Assembly (NCBI GenBank): GCA_013365365.1
Contig: JABVXU010000069.1
Coordinates: forward strand, 1-64,000
Origin: Cruorifilaria tuberocauda
Lineage: Eukaryota > Nematoda > Chromadorea > Rhabditida > Onchocercidae
Direction: 5' to 3'
DNA: 64,000 nucleotides
Under the pieces are notes generated by a model. It was given only the letters and a program-made list of their open reading frames with translations. It did not search any database and was not told the origin of the DNA. Both the position numbers and the translations under genes were made by a program. The number at the start of each line of letters is the position of its first letter. Position 1 is the stretch's first letter. Positions 12,936 through 24,800 of the stretch are shown here, piece after piece.

Positions 12936-14038
12936 ATGACTTTGCTGCCACTTATTTTTCTTATACCAATGATTACTTTTGAATTCTCGGAAAGAAAACG
13001 ACAAAAAATGTTTCAATTTTTACTTGAATTCAGAACAAGAAATTTTGCATTCCATCAGGTTAGTTGTAATACAAATTTTTATCACTTACTTTTATACTTT
13101 TAACGATAACTGAAATAACAAAGCTATTCAAAACGCGGAAAATAGCATCATCGATCAAATAAAACATCATAACTAACCATTCTTTAAAAAAATCTTTGAA
13201 TAATTTTCAGGAACAATTTTTTCTGCTTCTAATTTCATAATTCTATCAAAAATAATTAGAAAAATATTTCAAGATCTATGCGATTACCACGTCATATTCT
13301 TTATCAAATCATTTAATCCAGTCATTAATCTTGCGAATAAAGGATAATTTCTATTTCTATCGCTTAATTTGAGGTATAAGGTATTGCCTGATCTAATTAG
13401 ATCTGATTTTAGTGGTTATTACGATTAACATTATTTTGCAGGCTTAAAATTAAAAATAATAGTCAGGTTATCCGAAAATTTTTTAGAATATTACTTCGGA
13501 GGAAAAACAACTGAGTGGAAATATTAATCATAGCAGAAAAGAAATCCGCGCCATCTTGTCAGCTCGAAATCATCCATCACCCAGAGAATTACGTAAGTGC
13601 AAACCACGTACTACATGCTCTTTGCCCTTTCGATTTCCTTCTACATGCCATGCTGTCGTGGCTTATACTGCTCTTGCAAGGATGCATGCATACTTGCAGT
13701 TTTCAGCTGGAAATAAATTTTAAAAAGAAACGCTTTTAGTGTCGTTGATGTGTACATCACCTACGCAGCAATCAAGCTCATGTATTACGCGAGTAAATGG
13801 CGCAAAAAGAACTAAGAGATATCGAAAGACTGTTATCAGTGACAGCGCTGATACGCATACCTCGTCGAGAAAGCAGTCAAGTAGCATGAGTTCAAATGAA
13901 TTGGCTAACACTGCAAAAAAATTAAACACTATAATTAGCAAATTTGAAACGCCCTTTAACAGAGAACATACCAATTCAACGGCAACAAAATCTTTTTCAT
14001 TATCGGAATCCGAAAACTTTTTCAAACCAAAAAATTAA
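12936..14038 (+). CDS. predicted secreted protein of 175 residues, three exons, unknown function
   Basis: The exons 12936-13058, 13487-13592 and 13740-14038 join in phase with good splice sites (CAG/gttagt, tttttag, TAC/gtaagt, cttttag). The ATG sits one base after a TTATCAG acceptor, suggesting spliced-leader addition. The N-terminus is a typical signal peptide (MTLLPLIFLIPMITFEF). The mature part is charged: a basic stretch, a segment with SRKEIRAILSARNHPSPREL, then a Ser/Thr/Lys-rich C-terminal half with two cysteines and a dibasic cluster (KRTKRYRK) that could be a processing site. I do not recognise a family. The second intron (13593-13739, 147 bases) reads open from its donor and is Cys-rich, so an intron-retained form is possible. 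A polyadenylation signal follows at 14190. The gene model rests on splice phase, not on homology. Confidence 0.6.
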
Positions 14039-14189
14039 TTTATTTCGATATTTAATAGGACCAAAATTTGTAATTATTACTATAAAAAGTATATTAATTT
14101 TTAAAGATATTTTAAAAATTATTAGACATTTTTACGACTTGCATTGAACTCCACTCACTGTCATTGCTTCTAAAATTTCTCTATTAAAT

Positions 14190-14195
14190 AATAAA
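14190..14195 (+). terminator. polyadenylation signal AATAAA
   Basis: AATAAA about 150 bases after the stop of the three-exon secreted-protein gene. Confidence 0.4.
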
Positions 14196-14675
14196 TTCCA
14201 CCTGTGTTTCATAAATTCCTGGAACACTATGCAAAAGCTACAGTAGTTTCAAACTTTTTGGTACTGTTGGCTGATTATCATTTATTTGAAACGCCGAACT
14301 TCAATGTCGTGCCTTCCTTAAATACTGGAATAGAAATAGAGAATTTGAGATGCCTTCATAATATGAACTGCAGAAACTTGGGCTCTACTAAGTGACTTGA
14401 ACTATATCAAGGAGATTACTGCATAAAGAACAGAATGAAAAAGATTGAGGAGGGAAGATCTGCTTTTCGTTTAACATATGACTTCTTCATTCTACCCTTA
14501 TCGACAAATCGCATAACACTTTATACTTGATCAGTCTCAGTATACTATTTCATACTGCTAAAAAATGCGTTCTCTGCATTTAAGTTATTTATCAGTGAAT
14601 ATAAAGAATAATTTTATAATTGATGATAAAAGAAATTGTCAGAGAAGTAACAATGGAATATTGATGTGAAATGTC

Positions 14676-14903
14676 TCAATCCCATTTCCATCCTTCGTGG
14701 TCCAGCGAATGATGACTGTCATGATGTGGATGATGATAGAAATGTCCATGATACCATGGGAAATGCCCATGATGATTGTGATGGTGATGATGATGATGAT
14801 ACCATGGGTCATTCCAGTCATCGTTCCACCAGCCAGACGCTGTCACAGATATTACCATCACTGTTGCCAACAACAATATTGCAACAAATCGTACTGATAC
14901 CAT
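14676..14903 (-). CDS. histidine-rich small secreted peptide (copy 2, complete)
   Basis: A 75-residue frame with a clear signal peptide (MVSVRFVAILLLATVMVISVTA) and a mature part of about 53 residues that contains about 19 histidines, including a run of seven, plus six tryptophans and several Asp residues. Motifs include GWWNDDWNDPWY just after the signal and HEGWKWD at the end. Such His/Asp-rich extracellular peptides often bind Zn, Cu, Ni or haem; that role is inference here. The ATG follows a TTATAG acceptor by two bases, so the leader may be spliced. A TATA-like box lies about 180 bases upstream. The 3' 69 bases are almost identical to the window start in inverted orientation. The repetitive CAT/GAT codons also make open frames on the other strand, which are shadows. 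Confidence 0.75.
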   Translation of the reverse strand: MVSVRFVAILLLATVMVISVTASGWWNDDWNDPWYHHHHHHHNHHGHFPWYHGHFYHHPHHDSHHSLDHEGWKWD

Positions 14904-15084
14904 TACTATAACACACTTTATTAGCGTTTCAGTTACCGAATTCTGTCGAAGAAATGATCAAAGAGATCAACTGGATAATTAAACATTAGTGAGAAAGGAT
15001 CGACAACAGAGAAACTCACTGAATGCTTGTAGAAGAGGTCTTCAGTTCTTTGAAGTTGCTATAGGGAAGTTGTGGAAAGAGATG

Positions 15085-15094
15085 CTTTATATAG
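15085..15094 (-). promoter_or_regulatory. TATA-like box upstream of histidine-rich peptide gene
   Basis: On the minus strand this reads CTATATAAAG, preceded by CCAATG about 10 bases further upstream. It lies about 180 bases upstream of the ATG at 14903, consistent with a short 5' leader that may contain an intron. Confidence 0.4.
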
Positions 15095-15908
15095 CAAACA
15101 TTGGAACAGGCTTAGAATTAGGTCGATGATAGAAAGATTTTTTTATAACTTCTTGTCACATCACAATTTCCCATTCCCTGTTCTGCGGGTACCATTAGCT
15201 TATGGCCTCATTTCGGGTAGATAAATTGCATCGCGAAATTCCCATTAATTCCGCCTTCTCTCATTAAACTGAAATAGAACGGTACTTTTTCCATATTTTT
15301 TCAATTTTCGTTTCTACTTCTCTTCGAGTTCCTCATCAAAATTGCAGAACAGCAAGTTACGAAACTTAAAAATTTCTAAAACTTAAAACTTTTATGAGAG
15401 CAAATGATTGCTGCAAATTGCCACATTATTATTAACTCTTGGCAGTATCGATGACAGAGTTTGAACAATAAGACAATGGTCGGAAGGCCCACTCATCACC
15501 TCAGATACTTCTGGTGGTAAGTTATATTCACCTTCATCGCGATCATACACCAAGCCACGGAGGACGGAGCATCGATGTTGCCACTACTCGTTTTTGAATA
15601 GTCTTACAATTTGATATGAAAAGTGATAAATGATACGGATATCCTTGCACTTATTAACAAATGATCAGCCCTATATTTGTTAACACATAAACATGGCATT
15701 GTTATCCTTTGATTAATTGATAAGGGAAAAAGGGAACTGTAACAGCATACTATAAGTTGGACTGATAAGTGAGGAAAATGAAGAAGACATAAGTAACAAA
15801 CCCCGGAGTAGTAAACCTCGGATTGTTTATCTTGCCAGGTCTCAAACTGCAAGTTAGGTCAAAGTTATTTGGCAGGACCAAGCCAGAAAGTTGAAACCCT
15901 CACAGTAA
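15095..15908. other. intergenic region between histidine-rich gene and sepiapterin reductase
   Basis: About 800 bases with only weak short frames on both strands. I see no recognisable gene. Confidence 0.45.
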
Positions 15909-15909
15909 C

Positions 15910-15935
15910 CCATGTTAAAGCCTAGTAAAGAACGT
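15910..15935. repeat. 26-bp dispersed repeat, copy A
   Basis: The sequence ccatgttaaagcctagtaaa and its next six bases recurs at 16466-16491 with one mismatch, in the same orientation. Flanks differ except for a few bases. Origin unknown. Confidence 0.5.
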
Positions 15936-16211
15936 ATGGCAGATGGAGATAGCAGAGATGCACGACAGTAACGAAAATAGTATATCAGGGGAAACCATAA
16001 CTACCGAAGAATACATTACGTATATAAGTGTGTGTGTGTTACAGATATGTTGCAGCGGAGGTTCTCGACAGTTGCATTTTCGGGATTACTGGAAGATTGT
16101 CTCTCATTGCGCTGGTCACGTGATTCCGTGAATAGCACATTGCAATTTTGCAAAGTATTATTTCATTAAGAAAATGAAATTTGAAAGTTTTTGATCATTT
16201 ATGCGGTAAAA

Positions 16212-18380
16212 TCATGAATCAAAAAAGTCATATCGCGAGCCATTCTCGAATTTCCCTTCCTTCAATATTGATAGCATTTTTTTAATCGTTTCTTTCGGCG
16301 AAAGTGTTCGTTTATTCACCTAAACATGCTTTTCAAATTCAATCCCAAATAATATTCTCTCAAAGAATTTAATCGGTTTTTCCGGAATTTTCGATTATTC
16401 AATTAATTATTATTCATTTTATATATTATATATATTATTCAATTAATTGTTATTTAAGGAAAAAACCATGTTAGAGCCTAGTAAAGAACGTTATTGCACA
16501 AAGTTCGTTCATATAAAATTTGAGAAGTGAAAAAGAAAATCAGATATGCAAGAAATACCTCAGTGCTATTAGCTTGGTGTTGGAATGATTTCCTTACATC
16601 TTCATCGTATGATCTATAATCTTTTGTTCATATTTTCAGATAGTTTTAACAGAGCCTAAATATTGCTACTACTCATTCGTAAGAAATCATTCTTCATTTT
16701 TTTTCTTCAGTTCTTTAGTTTTTCTTTCCAATTATCGCATTTCATTTTCTCCTTCCGTTGCAGTATTACAGTACACAGATTATTCTCATTTCAAAATATA
16801 AACTGATTTCAAGAAATTTTGCTTGAATTTTTGATAACTTACTTTTTAGCAATTTCATTATACATATCGGTTTGCACTGGACCGGGTGAATAATGCAAAA
16901 TTCGTAAATTATGTTCCTCAATTGCCAAAGCTCGAAAGAATGCTTCACGAGCAGCTTTACCAACGGAGTACTAAAGAATTTACATTGTTTCAGCCTCAGT
17001 TTCCCAAAATGTATGAAATTATCCAAACAGGGCAAATAAATACGATATCAAAGATTTTAAAATGGAAAGCAACCTGAGCCATAGAAGGGAATGCTTTTAT
17101 AGCTAGCAGCGATGTTATGTTCAAAATATAACGAACTGGAGCTACCTGAAATCTCACTTGTTTTGATATTGTTATTTTCAGTTTTTCAATATCTTTTCGC
17201 TACGTCCTTTATTTAACTTTCTCTTCACAATCTATTAAATTCTGTAGTAATTTAATGCAAATTCCATGTAATTAAAATAAGAAATAATAGTACTTCAGCA
17301 ATATATTTCCAACAAGAAAATTTTTTTTGGAAAATTCACGTTTCGATACGATAAGCAGTAGTTATTTATGATTAATTGTATAGTAAATGAATTAAGTATT
17401 AAAATTTTAATTCTTTTGAATTAGATTGATTCATTCATTACTCAACTATCAAATTATAGTAAATTGAAAGACAAAAGGTAACCGCACCTGTTCAGAAATA
17501 GTACTCAATACCGAATTGTTAATAAGTACCATTGAAACAAAATTAATTTGCAAATAGTTATGCCAATCATCTGAATCGCTAATTTCTGAAACTCGTTTGG
17601 TAACATCTCCAATTGTTCCTGCATTATGCACCAACAACAATATATCGTATGTTCTTGAATTTGCTACAAAAAATTCATTTGGATATTTTATTTGATCAAT
17701 ATTGTAAAAACAGCATAATATGTGAAGGTTAAAGTTTGAAAATTTATAGCAAAAGTTTCAACAATAAGTAAAAAATAAAACTCTCCACATAAACAAGGCC
17801 TGAAAAAGCAAATGGATGAAACAAAGTAAAAAAAACTGAAACCTATCAGGGACGATAATATTCCTTGCAATTCTCGAATTTTTCTAGAATTCATTTTTTC
17901 TGCATCACAAGTCCAGACATGAACATCAATTCCTTCGATACTATATAGATTTTCGAAATAATAATTGATCAAAATTTCAATAAGTGAGAAATATTAAGAT
18001 GATGAAGAAGAGAATGAAATATTTAATAAACCTGGACTTAATTTCATCTTTCAGTTCTTCAAGTTTTGTGGCTGTCTTTGCAGTAATTAGAAATGAGGAA
18101 CCTCTGGCAACAATTTCTGAGAGCTGTGACACTATCTCACGACCGATACCACGGCTTGCTCCTTTAAGCATTAATTTCTATCTATTTCTCCTATATTAAG
18201 CATGTCTGAATGGGAAATTTAATCTTTAGTGGAATTTTAAAGTTTACAATTTAATTTATTTTATTCAATTTAAAATTTTACAAGTTCATTAGTGAAAATA
18301 TTTCAAAAACTTATTCAATTCCACAGTTTCTGGCACTTACCGGTAACAACCGCCAAAACTTTGTGTCCTGTAAAAGTCAT
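16212..18380 (-). CDS. spr: sepiapterin reductase (short-chain dehydrogenase)
   Basis: Eight exons in phase (18341-18380, 18032-18161, 17843-17940, 17488-17663, 17074-17145, 16843-16970, 16559-16613, 16212-16319) predict 268 residues, close to vertebrate SPR (about 261). The Rossmann cofactor motif TGASRGIG is at residues 13-20, followed by VHNAGTIGDVTKR, then the catalytic Ser160 (NITSLLA), Tyr173 and Lys177 (YSVGKAARE). The Ser-Tyr-Lys spacing is the same as in vertebrate SPR. The SPR-specific SPGPVQTDM loop and a C-terminal tail ending YDFFDS are also present. The enzyme uses NADPH to reduce 6-pyruvoyl-tetrahydropterin in the last step of tetrahydrobiopterin synthesis in the cytosol. That cofactor serves aromatic amino acid hydroxylases. 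The start is the first ATG of exon 1. Family assignment is confident. Confidence 0.9.
16466..16491. repeat. 26-bp dispersed repeat, copy B (in last intron of sepiapterin reductase)
   Basis: This matches copy A at 15910 with one substitution (G for A). It lies between the last two coding exons, about 150 bases from the final exon. Confidence 0.5.
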
Positions 18381-21300
18381 CGCGGACCGAAATATCCTTC
18401 AGCAGATGATCGAACAGTTTCGTCGTTTCAAATGAACTTCTGTTCAATAACATTAAATGATTTTCAATCTTTATTACTATTATAATTTAATTTCAATGTC
18501 TTGATCATTTGTATATGCTAAGTGAGTATTATGTTACTTAATTTTAACTCATTTTCCAGTAATTGTGGTAAAAAACCGAAATGTTGAATCTGAAGATGAA
18601 ATTTCATTAGGAAGCTTTGTGTAGATATGCTCAATAAAGCAGATCGTAAGCTTTCTTGTTTTTCGGTTCACTGTCCTCTCATCATCTATAAGGAATGAAT
18701 ACAGGTCATTTACCCCTCTATCACAGTTTCATCGTCTTTAAGGGATGATGGACCAATAGCCATTGCACAAATTTTCATTTAAAGTGCTTCAATTAAACTC
18801 ATCTCAAATCTCCTTTCTCCTATTAAGCAATCTTTGATCTTGATAAACGCGTCTGCATTGTTTCATTAAATACCACAATTGTTATCCTTATGTAGTAAGT
18901 GTATAAGGCTAATGAGCTACTATCATTATCAATCTTTCCTAATCTTTACCTGAAAACGATAAACCACTTCAAGCCATACAAATAGTGAACGGCTTAAGGA
19001 TCGACATTCACACATTTACACATTTTTACGTTTTACATTATCTTAGTACAGTTACCGACATAGCCATCCACACGACGTTCATTCACTTCAAATTTACTTC
19101 CCAACTCAGTACCGTCGACCACGTCCTCTTTTGATCACTTCATCATCAGTTACACCCTACCTTCTCCTCTCGATTACTATTGCGATCAGGGATCAATCTT
19201 CCTGTTGGACTAGGGGAAGTCATCAGGTTACAAATTCCAGAGTGTTACAGACGCTATCAGTTTGATTCCTAATTATCAAGGGGATCAAGCAAATCCTCCT
19301 ACCCCATGATTCAATTATCCATATTCCAATAAAGATTATCTTACCCTTGACTGTTACCGTTATAACTTCTGTGTAAACGAATAAAACACTCTTGCATCAA
19401 CTCGATTGATACACATATAAACGCAACAAAACCAACTATCTCTACTTTCCCGACAGAAGAATAAGTGATAAGTACGAAGCAATGAGTTAAAACAAGGCAA
19501 GAATACAATTAGAAATTAGACATAGCAATTTTATCAGAATCTAAGAGAAAACTGTTTGGAACTGCTGCAAAATCAGTAATTCCTTTAATTTCATCCTATT
19601 TTAAATTCGTAAAAATATTGTAGGAAGTTGTTTTTGTAATTTTGCATGATCTCACTAATATAATTTAAATTTTACTTTTACATAAAATTTTAAGCCTTAC
19701 CTTTAAATCTATCCTCAACAATTCTAACGTTACTCAACTGTAAAAATGAAATATCAGGTGTAAGGTTGAAAACGAAGAGAGAGAGAAAGAAGGAAGGAAA
19801 TAGACAACAATTATTGGATCGATAATTCGCATCAGAATATCGCACCGTTTACTCCGGTTCGATTACATATACTGGACATTTTTTATAGATTTTCATTGAA
19901 GGTATATCGATCGATATGATGTGAAATAAAGAAGTCGGCATGATATCATCTTATCTGCAAAGGTGAAAATGATTAAGATTATTGGTTCGCATACACCTTA
20001 CTTCAGCTCTACGGTAACGATAACTTCTCGATTACGACTGATAATGATGGGTGATAGATAATACAGAAATGTGCAAATGATAGTGACACTAATAATGGAA
20101 TTAAAGATATCTGGTAAGAGTATAAACTAAATAGCATTTTCATTTGACTGATTCATCGAACTCGATCCATCTACAACAGTCGTTGTCTTAGATATTGTTT
20201 GACGATTTACATGTTTTGATTGAAAGGTGTAAATTAATGTAAAGGACGAAATATAAACATTTAATTTATATCAGTGAGTGTATTGCACGCTTCATATGAC
20301 CGTAATTGTTCTGCTTAATGTTGCTTTCAATACAATCATTCCGTTTGATTCATTCATTTTGATGTTGAGTCCTATCATTCGACTGAATAAAAGTGTAAAA
20401 TCGTTGTCGTTTGCTCCAACTATACGAAATTATTGTTACGATGAAATATCGCAATTTAAATGCGTCGAATGATTGAAGATTTCGCTCGAAATAACTTTTA
20501 TAAAACTGTAGCCTAGTTATCGATTATGCAGAAATCTCATTAAAAATTAAATATTCCCATTTATATATTATAGCACAAATCATTTTACATATACTTATTG
20601 ACAGCTGAAGGGTCAATTCAAGTTATAAATAAGAGTAAGATTAGATCAAACCTAGTTTTATACCAGCAATATAAATTATTTCTTAAAGTTCATTTCAAGA
20701 GAATTTCGAGTTCATGTACTCCGCAAGTTATTAACAAAAGTTTTTGTGACAGTATAATTGAGATGATCCAATGAACAAATTCTTTTTTCACTGCTTCATT
20801 TTATCAACATTTTCAATTGTTCAAACGCAACTCTTTCAACTTTATTTTGAAATCAGTGAGAATTGAGTGCCAAATAACAGAAGCTTGTTCGCCAAGATTA
20901 CCTTTATGTGTCTTAAAACTAATTAATAACATACAAACCAGCTCGCCTTCCAGAAATATTCTTTCTTTACGCAAACGAAATGAAGATTAAGTGAAAAAAT
21001 TTAATAGCTCATAATGCTAACGCTAATTAGACAAACAAAACTAGCTAATTAAAGAAATAAGTGAATAGAGAGCAGAAAAAGGCTAAAATGTTAAATTACA
21101 TTCTCCATTTAATCTGTCAATTTATTGCAAAACAATTGATTGAACAAAAATGTAATAGACTTTCCAATCTATGACATCGTATAATGAAAATTTCCATTTT
21201 TAATATCGTTTTATTATTGGCTCTCGTATTAAGGAATTCGTCAGGAATAGCATAAGCAAATTCCACTTGGATGTTTGTACTAAAGAATTATTTCAATCAT

Positions 21301-21897
21301 CATTAGATTTAGTCAATGTTAATTACAATTTCTTGCTCCTCTGATGTCATATTTTTGTCTGCATCTGTGATGCATGACCCTAAGGAATGTCGATGAGCAG
21401 GATCAGATGTCCTTAATCCCTTGCCAGTTTTTTATCTCCTAGTAACCAGATAATCCTTAAATCGTTATCAATTCGACATACCAATTGTTTTTTCTTACCT
21501 CCACTCAACTCAAACGAAATAAATATGGGCAAGAGAACCGTAATTCCATTAATTAGGAAATTTAAACTGGTTTAAACGTAAATGTTGAAACAAATGGAAC
21601 ATAAATGTTAATTGGTTTATAACAAAATAACTTTGAAGGTATTGGAAAAATATCACAGCAAACGTGAAGCAGAGAGATAAAAAAGAATAATGAAAGAAAA
21701 AGAAGGCTTACAGCTTTCAAATGGGCTGGATACGACAATTTACTTACAATTTTGTAACTCGGGAACGAAGCAAGATAAAATGAGACATATACACAACGAC
21801 AATGAAAAGGAAGGTATTTAAGTGATACAAAAATTCATATTTATATCTCCAACAAATATTTGAAATTAAATTTGTACAACTATATACGTTAACCCGA
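18381..21897. other. 3.5-kb AT-rich intergenic region
   Basis: This separates the 5' end of sepiapterin reductase from the 3' end of the APPBP2-like gene. The only item of note is a weak signal-peptide-like small frame at 20296-20472 (+). A purine-rich GA/GAAG stretch lies near 19770-19800. Confidence 0.5.
20296..20472 (+). CDS. possible small secreted peptide, 58 residues
   Basis: The ATG follows a TTATATCAG acceptor-like site by about 20 bases. The N-terminus is hydrophobic (MTVIVLLNVAFNTIIPF) and could be a signal peptide. The remainder is short, has two cysteines near the end (NYCYDEISQFKCVE) and shows no repeats or dibasic processing sites. There is no homology I recognise and no second exon was found, so this may be a chance frame in AT-rich DNA. 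Confidence 0.2.
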   Translation: MTVIVLLNVAFNTIIPFDSFILMLSPIIRLNKSVKSLSFAPTIRNYCYDEISQFKCVE

Positions 21898-24800
21898 TTA
21901 ACATATTTCTACCACCTCAATATCTGATGATTGTTGCGTTTCACTGAAACTAAGGGTTTCATAGCATTCAAGAGCAAAATTCTGAAATGTTTCTTCAACG
22001 CATAACGATTCCCCAAAAGGATTCTTAGAGGGTGCCTCTTCAAGCATGCGTCTTTTAGCTTTCCATAAGTACAGTTTCTCACGAGATATTCGTGCTTCTG
22101 CTAAATCATCGATTATTTCATAGGCTAATGTCATTCCATCATAAATAGTGCCAAGTCCAGAATATTCTTCACCAAATATATTCAACTCTGAAAAAATCAA
22201 GACATATATATCATCGGATAAAAAATCAATATTGTCCTTCTTTTAGATAAAAACTTAATGTTATACATAAACTTTATATATAAAAAAAATTGAGAAATTA
22301 TTTGTAGGACAAAGTCTCTTTGAAGATGAACTACAGCTTTGATATAGAATTCTATAATAGGATCAACGTTTGCACTAAATTTGGAATATTTTTTCTAATA
22401 ACAATAATGATTATAAGTGTCAAACTCCTTGATTTTCTTCTTACTGGGAGCATATACAAAAATGAGTTATGAACTATAGAAATATAACTGATAGAGCAGA
22501 AAAGTTGCAGCATAATTCTGAAATCCCTAGTTTCTGTAATTTAAATTACAGTGAAAGAAAACCGATAAACTGAATGAATTATCATGTAACGCAAAATAAA
22601 AGTTAAGAAAGCAACCAATCAGATGAAAGGATTCATGCATATGTTATGCTAATAGAAGTATCACTGATAAAATTACACAATTATTAGTGCATGAACATTG
22701 AAAGTAATCATGACATTGCTGCTGACAAATAGGATTGTGAAAAATTTTTCTAAAAGTTAATTAAAAGTGAACTTACGAATTTCAAGACATTTTTTGAAAA
22801 GAACCAACGCTTCCCTGGGTCGATTCATGTCTTTTAAATAAAGATAAGCCAAAGAAGCCATAGTAAGAGCTGTTTCATGATCATTAATACCGTAGACAAT
22901 TTTCTTTGCAGCCAAAGCTTTTTCAAACATATCTTCTGAGACCTACGATAAATAGCTAAATTTCAATTATTTTTTTATAAAAAATAACTGAAATACCATA
23001 AAAAATCGGTCGGAGTTGGTGCTATGCAGTCAAAAATACTAGCTGTAATACATGCCTTTGATCAAACAAATTAATTTATTTTTTACTCTCAACTAACACC
23101 GAGTTGCTAATCTTTTTGAAACCTTTGCTTCATTTTTTTCAGTAATCGAAATCATTTAATTGCTATCATGCAGCCATACCTTTACAATTTGCTTGGAACG
23201 ATTTAAAGATGTCTCACTGAGTTGAATCATGAAATAACCATATGAGTTGAGCAAGTTAGATTTTCTACAAGTTTACATTTTACGTAAACATATGAATGCT
23301 AACTTCGGGTCTCTGCGACCACCGAAATATGTAGCCAAGATAATCATAAGTCCTTGCATAGTTCGCATTCTCACTATTGAAGTGACAATATTTATTTAGA
23401 GCCCGCATATGTGTTTCCATCGCTTCATTCAGCAACTCTTGCTGGATGGTATCATTTCGCAAGGCACTTTTTACCAAAACCAGAGCTAAAATTATTTTTC
23501 TAAATAAAACTTACAATTTGTAACTTCAGTACCGATGCGATGGGTGCTGTTTGCTAAAGATTCCTGTGGAATATCATATACACAGATATGAGACCGCAAT
23601 AATAATAATATTAATGATAAGCAACTTCTTTCTCAATTTAAAGAAAAAAATCTTTAATTAAATTGACAAATGAAACACCTTGCTACGCTTTGTAATTCAA
23701 ATCTTTAAATAATACTCGACAACCTTGCAGTTCCTCGGCATTCAATAATTGATAATGCTCTTTGCCCAGCTTTGCTCGACAAATTTCTAGTGCTTTGTTG
23801 GCATACTTTTCACAGCGGAAACGTAGTTGAACATATTTCTCTCTAGAAATTTTAGGAACATTTTTGCCAGTCTTTAATTCAGTACTTCATGATAAATTAG
23901 TAAGAAAATCTGTGAGAATGATGCGAACATACTTATTCGTACGATATCCAGCATAATTATCATATAAAAGTCGGTATGCAGCACGAGCATATTCATACAT
24001 TGCTTGACCATCACGAAGAGAATCTGTTCCGAAATGTTTGTGAACCATTTTTGCCATTACCTGTGTCGGATCATTTTTAAATTTTTTCCACTTTCAAAAA
24101 AATTGTGAAAATTTTCAGACGAGTTCAAACTGAATACAATTTATAGCATCGAATTTTCACAAAATTATCGAAAGACTTGCAGCTTATTTTAAATTTATAA
24201 TTTCAACGAAGAGAAAGTGTTAACTATTTCTGTAAGCAGTATGCAACAAATTATTTAACGATTTCAGCAAATTATTTGACTTACAGTGTAAACTTGTACA
24301 GCCATCTCAACATGATCCGAATTCAGTAAACAATCGCCATAGTCACATAATACCGACCACAATAACCTTTCAAGTTTTGGATGACTTAAAACAATCGCTA
24401 AAGCGAAACGAATAGTTCTTAGTGCTAAGTTAAAGTGTCGTTTGAAAATGAGAATCTTCGCAGTAAGACATAAAAGCTCCACTTGTGCCTACAAAATTTA
24501 GATTAATTTTATGCAATATATTTTTGATGAATACCTTACTAAACAACAACATTTGTAATATGAGATCTTTACCTAAAGCAAATTCTTAGCTAATACTCTC
24601 AGATAACCAGTGAAGATTGAAAGAGCTCAAAAATTTTGTAACGGTTGTGGTTTTCAGGTATATGCTCAAAGATTTGATTTCATTCCGCTTTTTTATTTTT
24701 TTAATATCAAAATATAATTACAGAGAAGAAAGTAACCAAACTTATGCAGTACTTCAAAAATTATTCTTATCTAAAATCCATTAACTCAATAATGTGGCTT

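Noticed and set aside
13720..14025. 101-codon minus-strand open frame
   Set aside because: It lies antisense to the third exon of the secreted-protein gene, which has good splice phase; the minus frame has none.
14204..14395. 63-codon plus-strand frame after the secreted-protein gene
   Set aside because: It has no ATG at its start and overlaps the polyadenylation signal region of the upstream gene; no splice acceptor ties it in.
14770..14810. GATGATGGTGATG-like repeat as a microsatellite or Asp-rich plus-strand protein
   Set aside because: It is the complement of the His-codon run of the secreted peptide gene.
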